Below are positions 50,042 to 58,437 of a stretch of 64,000 bases of DNA, piece after piece. This stretch comes from Halieaceae bacterium (lineage in GTDB: Bacteria > Pseudomonadota > Gammaproteobacteria > Pseudomonadales > Halieaceae). A model generated the notes under the pieces. The model made no database searches. It saw only the letters and a program-made list of their open reading frames with translations, and was not told the DNA's origin. Numbering within the stretch: the stretch's first letter is position 1; every line of letters begins with the position of its first letter. The stretch lies in NCBI GenBank assembly GCA_024640505.1, contig JAHEEV010000003.1, positions 27,016 to 91,015 on the forward strand. Reading direction: 5' to 3'. Made by a program: the position numbers and the translations under genes.

Positions 50042-51961
50042 TCAAGGCGTGTACCAGATGGGCGAGGTGTAGGCCCGCTCCCGGGTTTTCATGGGAACCT
50101 TCTCATCCATCCTGATGCCGAACCGTTTCGCCTCATGGGCGGTCCAGCGCGGCGTGGGTATCTCGATGACACGTGCGTAATAGAAGGCGGATACTTTCGG
50201 GTCGAAGTCGGGATCCTGCCACACGGTAATCAGCTCCGGGGCGCCAATGTTATTGCTCCAGGTTGCGCTGGCCACATCCACCGTATCACCCACCGGAGGC
50301 AGTTTGCCGTTGGCCCCGGGCTCGCGATCTCCGGACCAGACCACGTTGTAGACCTTCTCCTGGGTTCTGCCCTTGCTGTCCATCCAGCCCTTGACGATCT
50401 GGATGCGATCCAGGTTGCCGCTGTAGGGATCTTTCATGGCCCCGACCAGGAAGGAGGGCGCATTGTCGTTGCCGGGCGCCTTGCCGAGATCGCCGCCCAT
50501 GGGTACCCCCTTGCTGTAGCCAACCTGGGCAGGCAGGCGGGTCATGGCATCGGCCTCTGTGAAGTTCCAGCCGCCAAACAGACGCACCGCGATACGCGGG
50601 CCGGTCGTGGCATACACCTCCTTGCGGCGCATGGCGTCGAAGATCGCCTCGCGGGTATTTTCGGTGGCCCAGACGGCGGCATAGCCGGAGGCCGCCTGTT
50701 GCCAGCCATAGATGGTCAGGTCCGGATCCGGGGCGGCGATGACCTCGTGTTCCCAGCGCTGGGGCTCGGGCTCCACACCGGAGTGCTTGCCGAAGAAATT
50801 CTCTTCCTCGGCGGTGCTGAAGGAGGTATGTGAGTCAGTGCTGCCGATCATGCCGAAGCGATAGGGGTTCACGCCCAGTTTCCGGCCCAGTTTCAGGCCG
50901 GTTTTCAGCGCCTCCCGCGCGTACTCATACTGCAGCATGGATTGCTGCTTCAGCTCGGTGCCGTTCAGATTGGCCGTGTCCCAGGTCTCGTAGTCTGCGA
51001 ATTCATCGTCCGGCGAGAGAAAAGGGTGGGCCTCACTGTCGCCCTTGATCTGTGTGACCTCGATCAGCGGTTCGAGGCGAGCGCGAAGTGCCGCCAGGTC
51101 TTTTTTGAGGGGGGAACCGTCGAAGTTCTCCACGTTGAACAAGCGGCCGTTGCTGAGGTTGCCGTTGTGGGGTATTGCCAGCACCTCGGCGCCGGTGCGA
51201 CGGGAGAAGTCGTCCAGCTCGCGCCAGAGATCCTCGGGGTTCTGGCTGTCGAACTGGGAGTAGGGGAGGGTCTGTCTCGCCACGGAGGCATCGCCACGGA
51301 AGACCACGTTGCGGTGCAGGTTGAAGCCGCCGATCGCGGTCCACTCGTAGCCGATCAGGGCGGTGAAACGCCCCGGTTCGTTATATCGGTCTGCCAGTTC
51401 TATGTAATTCTGCCAGGCCTTCTTGATGGCGGCGGGATTGTCGATGGGAGGATCTTTCTTGGACAGGGAATCCACAATCTCCATGGCAGTATCGAAGATC
51501 CGGTCGCGGTCGCCGCTCCTGAGCTCCTCGTACCACCGCTTGCCTTTCCCGGTCGAAAGAATCTCGGGGTCCCCGTTGAGCAGCTGCGGCATCAGGCCGT
51601 ACATTTCCGCGTGATCGGAGACCACGATGAAATCCAGGGGGCGTGACAATTTGACGCGCAGGCCGTGGGTGGTGGTCACCTCCTCGCCGCGGGCGAAACG
51701 GAAGGCGTCCTCCTGGCCCACGCGGTTCATCGTGCCGGCATCCACCGATACCGCGGTGTGCAGGTGGGTGTCACCCCAGAGTACACGGGTGGGGAAACTT
51801 CGCCCTGCGTAGGGGGAGAATTCACTCTGCCCCATCGCTTCCGCCACACCCTTCTTGCCGGGAGTCATATCAGAGGCGAGGGAGCCGGCCGCAAGTCCGG
51901 CCAGCGCCAGGGTGGTTGCGGTTCCAGTGCAGAGAGTACGGATGATTTCGGGCAGTTTCAT
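50042..51961 (-). CDS. DUF3604 exported protein
   Basis: A 639-residue secreted protein of the DUF3604 family. A signal peptide (TLCTGTATTLALAGLAAGSLA) is followed by VLWGDTHLHTAVSVDAG (about 62-78) and LDFIVVSDHAEMYG (about 112-125), which resemble PHP-type metal-binding loops (HxH and Asp-His). A late MIGSTDSHTSFSTAEEENFFGKH (about 375-400) supplies further His. The family is common in marine bacteria but its reaction is unknown; phosphoesterase or metal hydrolase chemistry is only suggested by the PHP-like motifs. AAGGA nine bases upstream decides ATG 51961; the open frame continues 37 codons upstream. Confidence 0.88.
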   Translation of the reverse strand: MKLPEIIRTLCTGTATTLALAGLAAGSLASDMTPGKKGVAEAMGQSEFSPYAGRSFPTRVLWGDTHLHTAVSVDAGTMNRVGQEDAFRFARGEEVTTTHGLRVKLSRPLDFIVVSDHAEMYGLMPQLLNGDPEILSTGKGKRWYEELRSGDRDRIFDTAMEIVDSLSKKDPPIDNPAAIKKAWQNYIELADRYNEPGRFTALIGYEWTAIGGFNLHRNVVFRGDASVARQTLPYSQFDSQNPEDLWRELDDFSRRTGAEVLAIPHNGNLSNGRLFNVENFDGSPLKKDLAALRARLEPLIEVTQIKGDSEAHPFLSPDDEFADYETWDTANLNGTELKQQSMLQYEYAREALKTGLKLGRKLGVNPYRFGMIGSTDSHTSFSTAEEENFFGKHSGVEPEPQRWEHEVIAAPDPDLTIYGWQQAASGYAAVWATENTREAIFDAMRRKEVYATTGPRIAVRLFGGWNFTEADAMTRLPAQVGYSKGVPMGGDLGKAPGNDNAPSFLVGAMKDPYSGNLDRIQIVKGWMDSKGRTQEKVYNVVWSGDREPGANGKLPPVGDTVDVASATWSNNIGAPELITVWQDPDFDPKVSAFYYARVIEIPTPRWTAHEAKRFGIRMDEKVPMKTRERAYTSPIWYTP

Positions 51962-52121
51962 GTTCGGGTATCCTTTGACGGGAAGGGGCCGGGTGCCCCT
52001 CTTTTTGGCAAAAAAGGCGCGTGCTGTTATCAGCTTAGCAGTTAGCGCTTTGGCTTCAAGTTTACCGGCCACAGGCGGGCCTGTGCCGGTGCTGCCGGGG
52101 GGCAGGGTAAGCGCGGCAGGG

Positions 52122-53510
52122 TTACTCGCAGCTGCGATCCCCCGGTGGGGTATCGAGTAACGCCTGCAGCAGCAGTGGCCGATCGGTCATGATGGCATCC
52201 ACGCCCAGGGCCATCATGCGCAGCATTTCCTCGCAGGTGTTGATGGTCCACACCTGGACTGCCAGGTTGGCGGCGTGGGCATCCGTCACGAAATCTTCCG
52301 TGACGACTTCCAGGAATAGCCCCGGGGGAAGCTGCTCCGGGTTGATCTGGCTGGTATCTGGGGGTACCTGAAAGGCGACGTGCTCCGGCACTGGCGGAAT
52401 GATGCCGTCGCCCAGGGCGGCCAACACCAGGCCAGAGGCCTGGTCCAGCGGGACCGACGTGGGCACACAGGGCGCCACGGCCTTGAAATTGTTAAGGGCT
52501 TCGTCCACAAAGGAGGCCGCGATCAGGTCATCGTAGCGCCCGTAGCGCCGCAGTTGCTCGGCGATCTGTCGCTCGTACTCGCCACTCCCATCCAGATCGG
52601 GTTTCAGCTCCACATTGATCAGCTCGCCCGGGAAGCGCTGCAGAGCCTCTTCCAGGGTGGGAATGCGGAAATCCTCGGCACTGTAGCCCGGGGGCGGCGC
52701 CTTGTCACCGGTGGCGATGCCGCGGAAAACGTAATCCTCCTCGGGTCGGTCGTGGGGTGTTCCCTCACCGGGCACGAACCAGTAGGCGGCATCCAGCTCG
52801 CGCAACTCTGCCAGTGTCAGGTCCACCACATTGCCGCTGCCGTTGGTCGTGCGATCCACGTCCAGGTCGTGCAGGATCACCAGCTCGTTGTCCCGGGTCT
52901 GGTAGACATCCATCTCCAGCACGTCGGCACCCGCCCGGGCGACCTCCGCATAGGCGTACAGCGTATTTTCGGGAAAGTCGATGACGCCGCCCCGGTGGGC
53001 ATAGTTGAGGGGGTCGGCGCCGTTTACCAGCCAGGGGTTGGGGTCTTTGTGTGCAGTCTGCTCACAGGCACTGTCATCATTGGCGATGGTGCCAATGGCT
53101 TCGACCTCGGTGGCCTGAACGTTGTCACTGGTGGTGAATGCCAGGCGGAAGGTCTCCGCCGGTTCCTCCTCGGCATCCCCGATCAGCTCGATGGTGATAG
53201 ACGTTTCGAGATCACCGGCACTGATCACGGCTTCGCCCGCCGCTTCCAGGTAGTCCTGGCTGGCCGTGGCAGAGATGGCGTGGGTCTGGTAACTGACGGT
53301 GATGTCTTTGGGCTGTGCCTTATCGACGATCACCCGAAACCCGAGGCTCGGCATTTCGCCGGGCGCGCCCTCCGGTGCTGCCGTGGGAACGACTGTCAGG
53401 CTGGAGGGCTGCACTGGCACCGGTGGCTGGTCGGTGCCGTCGGAGCAACCGTATAACAGGCCGACAGCGAGTGCGAGGCAGGTGGTGCGCGGCAGTGCGG
53501 TAAAGGTCAT
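52122..53510 (-). CDS. Glycerophosphodiester phosphodiesterase with N-terminal Calx-beta-like domain
   Basis: A 462-residue exported enzyme. A lipoprotein-type signal (LALAVGLLYGCSDG) is followed by a Calx-beta-like domain (about 35-148: VSYQTHAISATASQDYLEA, LIGDAEEEPAETFRLAF, IANDD). The GDPD barrel (about 170-455) has NYAHRGGVIDFPENTLYAY, ADVLEMDVYQTRDNELVILHDLDVDRTTNG (catalytic His, metal Glu and Asp) and late AVQVWTINTCEEM. It would cleave glycerophosphodiesters to glycerol 3-phosphate and alcohol outside the cytoplasm; a calcium-responsive role for the extra domain is inference. It overlaps the UbiB-type gene by ATGA at 53507-53510. Confidence 0.88.
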   Translation of the reverse strand: MTFTALPRTTCLALAVGLLYGCSDGTDQPPVPVQPSSLTVVPTAAPEGAPGEMPSLGFRVIVDKAQPKDITVSYQTHAISATASQDYLEAAGEAVISAGDLETSITIELIGDAEEEPAETFRLAFTTSDNVQATEVEAIGTIANDDSACEQTAHKDPNPWLVNGADPLNYAHRGGVIDFPENTLYAYAEVARAGADVLEMDVYQTRDNELVILHDLDVDRTTNGSGNVVDLTLAELRELDAAYWFVPGEGTPHDRPEEDYVFRGIATGDKAPPPGYSAEDFRIPTLEEALQRFPGELINVELKPDLDGSGEYERQIAEQLRRYGRYDDLIAASFVDEALNNFKAVAPCVPTSVPLDQASGLVLAALGDGIIPPVPEHVAFQVPPDTSQINPEQLPPGLFLEVVTEDFVTDAHAANLAVQVWTINTCEEMLRMMALGVDAIMTDRPLLLQALLDTPPGDRSCE

Positions 53511-55552
53511 AGGGGGAGTCCGCTTGTCTGACCGGGTTCTGTTGACGGCAGCCCCCGGGACGCTGGCAGCGCTGACACCGAGCTGATCTGGCGCAGCAGG
53601 CGTTTGCGGAAGCCGCCGAGCTGGCGCATTCCTTCCAGCGCCGGGAACTGCACGATCACCTGGGCGATATCCTGGATCAGGATCCGGCGCGGAACGCCCT
53701 TGTAGATACCGAGGAAGGAGCCCACCATGGCCGTCAGCGACCGGGTCAGGTGCATGTAGTCGCTGCGAATAACGATCCCCTGCCGGCTCAGGGCCGTGGC
53801 CAGGTTGATGGCCAACTCGGTCCGCCTGATCAGGCCTTCCTGGCCTTCACGGTAGAGGGTGAGTGCAAAATCGTAACCCAGTGGCGCGACGTCTGCACCC
53901 CCCAGGGACTGCTCGATAACCCGGACCAGTTCCTGGCGCGAGGCCGCCAGCTGTTCGCGGTCGGTTCCGAGCTCGATGATGGCATCGGCGATGGCCTCGG
54001 CGTCACCCGCCATGACCGCCTGCATGTATTTGAGGGCGGGCTTCCAGATGGAACTGATGTCCACCGTATTGCCCCAGTCGATGAAGTACAGGCGCTCATT
54101 GCCGGCGACCAGGACATTACCCGGGTGCAGGTCCCCGTGGAATTCGCGGTAGATAAACAGGTGCGAGATGACCGTATGCAGGAATTCCCGTCCGACCTTT
54201 CTGCGGGTCTTGCGCGCGCGGCGCTTACTTGAGACCGGAAAGGCCGAGTTGAGGCTGGCGGCGGAGTCCACGAACTCCATCTCGATGATACGCCGTGTGC
54301 GATGGTAGACCCGCGGCACGTGCCAGCCGTCGGACAGACCCGCGCGCTCGGCAAAACGGGCCTGGTTAGCCGCTTCCGCCTCGAAATCCAGCTCCTGGCG
54401 GAATCCCTCCACGAAAACATCCACCTGCTCCTGCCAGGATGAGAGAAACGGGGAGAGCTTGGAGTGAGGGGCCCAGTACTGGCTGCTGAGTATCGCCAGC
54501 TTGATGACGGTCTTGCCGATCAGGAACTCCCGTTCCAGGTTGTGTCGGCCGACCTTGACCACCACCGGCGTGAGCAGCTGTGAACCCTTCTTGTTCACCA
54601 GCGGCTTCTGGGCCAGGTAGACCGAGGCGATAGACCCTGACTTCAGCGGCTGCGCGGTGTCAAAACCGTAATAGCGTTGTGTGGGCAGCTCGCCGAAGGT
54701 CTCCAGAAAGGCCTGCTCGACCTCTGCCGGCGTCATGGGCTCCACATCCTCCTGGAATACCGCCAGGGCGCTGGCCATCTCGTCCGGCAGAAAGTCGGAG
54801 CTGGCGGCGGCCACCTGGGCCATCTTGATGAAGAAGGGGCCGAATTCCCGGACCATCTGTGCCACGATCTCCGCCTGGGCCTGGAAATCCTCGGGGTCGG
54901 TGTCGAAAAAATGACGGATGTGGCGCAGCGCCCGGATCTGGCGCCGGAAAATTTCCAGGTCCTCCCGGATGACCTTGGTGTTTTTCAGAATCTGGCGCAT
55001 CCGCGCATCGTTGACCTTGCGCAGGTCCTTGACCTGGTTGATCACCTGCACGATGAGGGGTTCATAGGCGGTCAGGAAGATGCGCAGCACCTCCAGGCTG
55101 ACTTCGCCCAGTCCCTTGAGCTCGGGCTCGCTCATCAATTCGTTGAAAAATTTCCAGAACTCGTCCGTAATCTGGGTGGGAATCGCCACGACGCTGCGCG
55201 CGGTCACCTGGTCCACCAGGAAGCGGATCAGATTCTCGGTGCTCTGCTCATTGGGGAGCAGGTTTTCCCTGCGCATGCGGGTGGTCAGGGTGCGCAGTTG
55301 CAGGGTTACCGGGTGGGCGTGCAGTGCGGCGAATATTTCGTCCAGGGCCGCGTGCAACTCCGGCTCGCTGACGTCACTCCGGCGATTGATCAAATCTACC
55401 AGCGGCAGCATGGATTTGTAGATTTTCGCCACGCCCACGGTGAATTCACCGGTGGAGCGCACGAAGCGGTAGGTCTGGTTCTTCAGCGCCGGGAGGATCT
55501 CCTCCAGGCTGAGCGTTTCATCGACCGCGACGGGTGCGACCTGCTTTGACAA
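53507..55552 (-). CDS. AarF/ABC1/UbiB-type atypical kinase
   Basis: A 681-residue protein-kinase-like protein. The ABC1 core (about 255-510) has PLKSGSIASVYLAQK (the family's Ala/Ser-rich nucleotide loop), VVVKVGRHNLEREF (Lys), EFHGDLHPGNVLV (catalytic loop, about 474-486) and YFIDWGNTVDI (metal Asp). It has long helical extensions on both sides, more than the roughly 540 residues of E. coli UbiB. Family members support ubiquinone synthesis or lipid handling by ATPase activity. The start is a TTG (55552) with AGGAG six bases before; no ATG fits. It is the first gene of a leftward unit with the GDPD. Confidence 0.85.
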   Translation of the reverse strand: MSKQVAPVAVDETLSLEEILPALKNQTYRFVRSTGEFTVGVAKIYKSMLPLVDLINRRSDVSEPELHAALDEIFAALHAHPVTLQLRTLTTRMRRENLLPNEQSTENLIRFLVDQVTARSVVAIPTQITDEFWKFFNELMSEPELKGLGEVSLEVLRIFLTAYEPLIVQVINQVKDLRKVNDARMRQILKNTKVIREDLEIFRRQIRALRHIRHFFDTDPEDFQAQAEIVAQMVREFGPFFIKMAQVAAASSDFLPDEMASALAVFQEDVEPMTPAEVEQAFLETFGELPTQRYYGFDTAQPLKSGSIASVYLAQKPLVNKKGSQLLTPVVVKVGRHNLEREFLIGKTVIKLAILSSQYWAPHSKLSPFLSSWQEQVDVFVEGFRQELDFEAEAANQARFAERAGLSDGWHVPRVYHRTRRIIEMEFVDSAASLNSAFPVSSKRRARKTRRKVGREFLHTVISHLFIYREFHGDLHPGNVLVAGNERLYFIDWGNTVDISSIWKPALKYMQAVMAGDAEAIADAIIELGTDREQLAASRQELVRVIEQSLGGADVAPLGYDFALTLYREGQEGLIRRTELAINLATALSRQGIVIRSDYMHLTRSLTAMVGSFLGIYKGVPRRILIQDIAQVIVQFPALEGMRQLGGFRKRLLRQISSVSALPASRGLPSTEPGQTSGLPL

Positions 55553-55842
55553 TGGAGGCTCCTGGCCGATCGATCAGTGATATCGGCGGTAGTGAATTAT
55601 ACGTAGGAGTTTGCCTGCTTTGCCGGTTGGTGGGTGTTATTCCCGGGAGCAGTTTCTGGGGCCGATTTTCCCCTATTCAGGCCCGGCCGACAAGCGGGAT
55701 TTGCGCCGGTGACGACGGGTGGCCGTCGGCCTTGTTACCACCTGTCGAGTGCTGCCGGTCGATGGAGCTGCCCCCCGTTTCTGGACCACCCGCAGCTGAA
55801 GTTTGCTAGAATGACGCCTCGGTTCACTGTTCCGCCCGTCTC
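55553..55842. other. 290-bp divergent intergenic region, kinase / CDF transporter
   Basis: No gene is convincing here. On the plus strand an extended -10 (TGCTAGAAT, hexamer TAGAAT at 55807-55812) lies 30 bp before the CDF start; the -35 position is poor, as is usual with extended -10 promoters. The ribosome site AGGAG for the leftward kinase is at 55556-55560 on the minus strand. Confidence 0.45.
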
Positions 55843-56868
55843 ATGACAGCATCGCCCGTAAACCCGCAGCACACTGCGCCCGTCGAGGCCGCGCGTCTCA
55901 TGCGCCAGGCGACCTACGCCTCGGTCGCCGTGGCCCTCAGCCTGATAGCGGCCAAGACGGTGGCTTTCGGTCTTTCCGGATCGGTGAGCCTGCTGGCCAC
56001 CCTGATCGATTCCACCCTGGATGCGCTGGCGTCCCTCGTGAACCTGTTTGCTGTGCGTCACGCCCTGTCCCCCGCCGACCGGGAACACCGCTTCGGCCAC
56101 GGCAAGGCCGAGGCCCTGGCCGGGCTTGGCCAGTCGGCATTCATCGCGGGATCGGCGGGTTTCCTGCTGATAGAATCGGCGCGGCGCATCGTTAATCCGG
56201 TGCCCGTGGCTGCCTACGAAATCGGTATGGCGGTGATGGTGCTCTCGATCGTGGCGACCCTGCTGCTATTGGCTTTCCAGCGCCACGTCATTCGCAAGAC
56301 CGGCTCCACGGCTATCAAGGCCGATGCCCTGCATTACCGCACCGATCTCCTGGTCAACGCCAGCGTCATCGTCGCGCTGGTACTCTCGGCCAGGGGCTGG
56401 CCGGGCTTCGATGCGCTCTTCGCTATCGGCATTGCCATCTACATTCTCTACAGCGCCTGGGAAATCGTGAAACAGGCCTTCGATCATCTGATGGACCGGG
56501 AACTGCCCGACAGTGAGCGCCAGGAGATCATGCGCATAGCGGCCTCTCACGCCGAGGTGCGGGGGCTTCACGACCTCCGGTCGCGGCGTTCGGGCACGGC
56601 CACGTTCATCCAGTTACACCTGGAGCTGGATGACTACCTGACGCTACTGGAGGCGCATCGCATCTCTGACGAGGTGGAGGAGGCTATCGCGGTCGCGTAT
56701 CCCAGCGCGGAAATCATCATCCATATCGATCCGCTGTCGGTCGTGCCCGATGAACCGGTGCCGGAGTTCCTGCTCGAGGATCCCGAGGCGCCGGATGCCC
56801 CGGGAATAGATGCTGTAGAAGCCGTTTCCGGCGCGGGCAGTGAACCCGGGCGTCAGCCCGGGACGTGA
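55843..56868 (+). CDS. Cation diffusion facilitator (FieF-like) metal exporter
   Basis: A 341-residue six-helix transporter that exports divalent metals against protons. Zinc-site residues are visible in SLLATLIDSTLDALASLVNL (Asp pair, helix 2, about 44-63) and ALHYRTDLLVNASVI (His/Asp, helix 5, about 162-176), with the family loop DREHRFGHGKAEALAGL (about 82-98) between. The cytoplasmic C-terminal domain (HDLRSRRSGTATFIQLHLELDD, about 245-266, and IIHIDP) dimerises and senses metal. It is close to E. coli FieF (YiiP). An acidic tail of about 30 residues (PEFLLEDPEAPDAPG) is extra. Confidence 0.92.
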   Translation: MTASPVNPQHTAPVEAARLMRQATYASVAVALSLIAAKTVAFGLSGSVSLLATLIDSTLDALASLVNLFAVRHALSPADREHRFGHGKAEALAGLGQSAFIAGSAGFLLIESARRIVNPVPVAAYEIGMAVMVLSIVATLLLLAFQRHVIRKTGSTAIKADALHYRTDLLVNASVIVALVLSARGWPGFDALFAIGIAIYILYSAWEIVKQAFDHLMDRELPDSERQEIMRIAASHAEVRGLHDLRSRRSGTATFIQLHLELDDYLTLLEAHRISDEVEEAIAVAYPSAEIIIHIDPLSVVPDEPVPEFLLEDPEAPDAPGIDAVEAVSGAGSEPGRQPGT

Positions 56869-56869
56869 T

Positions 56870-58393
56870 TCATCCGGCGTATTCGTCCCGCAGCACGCGT
56901 TTGAGCACCTTGCCGGCGGGGTTGCGAGGCAACACGTCGATGTAGACCACCTTTTTGGGGAGCTTGTAGCGTGACAGCTTTTCGGAGCACCACGTGATGA
57001 TGTCCTCCTCGCTGATCTCGTCAGGCTTGGCGACGATCACGGCACAGGCGATCTCTCCCCACTTCTCGTCCGGCAGGCCGATGACCGCGACCTCACCGAC
57101 GGCCGGGTGTGCAATGATCACATTCTCGATCTCGGCGGGATAGATATTTTCGCCGCCGGAGATGATCATGTCCTTGATCCGGTCCTTGATGTAGATGAAA
57201 CCCTCGTCATCGATCTCCGCGATGTCCCCCGTGCGGAACCAGCCGTCGACAAACGCCTCCTCGGTGGCATCCGGACGATTCCAGTACTCCTTCAGCAGGA
57301 AGGGGGCCTTGATCACCACCTCGCCGGTTCCCGTGGCACTGATGTTGCCGTCGTCGTCGCGTACCGCCATCTCCGCAAACATGGCGGGGGCGCCCGCCGA
57401 GCCCGCCTTGCTCAGGGCGTACTCGTTGAGCAGGAAAGAGCCGCCGCCACCGGTTTCGGTAAGGGCATAGCCCTGCACGACCTGCATGTTCTTCTCGTTG
57501 TAGAGTTCGATCAGTGCTTTGGGCATGGGTGCTGCCCCGGTGATGAAGCAGCGGAAGTCAGGAGACTCAAAGGTCTCGAAATCAGGGACCTGGCGCATGA
57601 AGTTGAGGATCGCCGGCACGGAACCGCCGACGTTGACCCGCTCGTCCTTGATGAGCTGCCATACGGTCATCGGGTCGAAGTTGGGCATGGATACAATGGT
57701 GCCCCCGCTGATGGCGCAGGTGATGACGGCCGTCAATGCCGCCACGTGAAACATGGGCAGGGGCAGGAGCATGCGGTCCTGGTAGCGTATATCCATGGTG
57801 GTGGCCCAGCTCAGGGATGACCAGCTGATGGACTCGTGGGTATGCACCACGCCCTTGGGCAGGCCTGTCGTGCCCGAGGTGTACATGATGAACAGGTTGT
57901 CCTTGCCCCCCTGCAGAATCCGGGGCTCATCCGCAGACACATCCTGCAGCAATGATTCCAGGCAATGATCATCGCCCTCGTCCGAATGAGTCTGAATATA
58001 GGAGGTGATCTCCAGCGAATGATCCTGGTTAGCCTTGATGCCCTGGGTCGTCTCCGCGCACTCGGCACCGTAGACCAGGGCCCTGGCACCGCTGTCCGCA
58101 AGGATGAAGGCCAGCTCCGCCGCGGCCAGTCGCGTGTTCAATGGGACGACGACCAGCCCCAGTTTGGCGGCACCGTAGAACAGACCCACGAACTCCACCG
58201 AGTTCTGCATCAGCAGGGCGACCCGGTCGCCGGCCCTGAGGTCCAGGCTGTCCAGCACCTGGGCACAGCGGCTCGCATAATCATTCAGTTCACGATAGGT
58301 CAGGCGCGTTTCTGTGGAGGGTTCGACATAGGCTTCCAGATCGGGGGAAAGCCCGGCTCTCTGCCGGAGGTCCAGGCCAAGATTGATACTCAT
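56870..58393 (-). CDS. Acyl-CoA synthetase (class I AMP-forming ligase)
   Basis: A 507-residue ANL-family enzyme that activates a carboxylic acid to its acyl-CoA via acyl-AMP. Motifs: MYTSGTTGLPKGVVHTH (P-loop, about 171-187), ALTETGGGG (A5), DGWFRTGDIAEIDDEGFIYIKDR (A7-A8, about 382-404), GGENIYPAEIENVI and the C-terminal NPAGKVLKR with the acyl-transfer Lys. The acid could be a fatty acid or an aromatic or alicyclic acid. It sits directly downstream of the two WS/DGAT genes, 44 bp away, so supply of acyl-CoA for storage lipid is a fair guess. Confidence 0.92.
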   Translation of the reverse strand: MSINLGLDLRQRAGLSPDLEAYVEPSTETRLTYRELNDYASRCAQVLDSLDLRAGDRVALLMQNSVEFVGLFYGAAKLGLVVVPLNTRLAAAELAFILADSGARALVYGAECAETTQGIKANQDHSLEITSYIQTHSDEGDDHCLESLLQDVSADEPRILQGGKDNLFIMYTSGTTGLPKGVVHTHESISWSSLSWATTMDIRYQDRMLLPLPMFHVAALTAVITCAISGGTIVSMPNFDPMTVWQLIKDERVNVGGSVPAILNFMRQVPDFETFESPDFRCFITGAAPMPKALIELYNEKNMQVVQGYALTETGGGGSFLLNEYALSKAGSAGAPAMFAEMAVRDDDGNISATGTGEVVIKAPFLLKEYWNRPDATEEAFVDGWFRTGDIAEIDDEGFIYIKDRIKDMIISGGENIYPAEIENVIIAHPAVGEVAVIGLPDEKWGEIACAVIVAKPDEISEEDIITWCSEKLSRYKLPKKVVYIDVLPRNPAGKVLKRVLRDEYAG

Positions 58394-58437
58394 CAGATGG
58401 GTCTCCCGGGGTGTTTTTCAGTAGGATGGGTCAGTGT

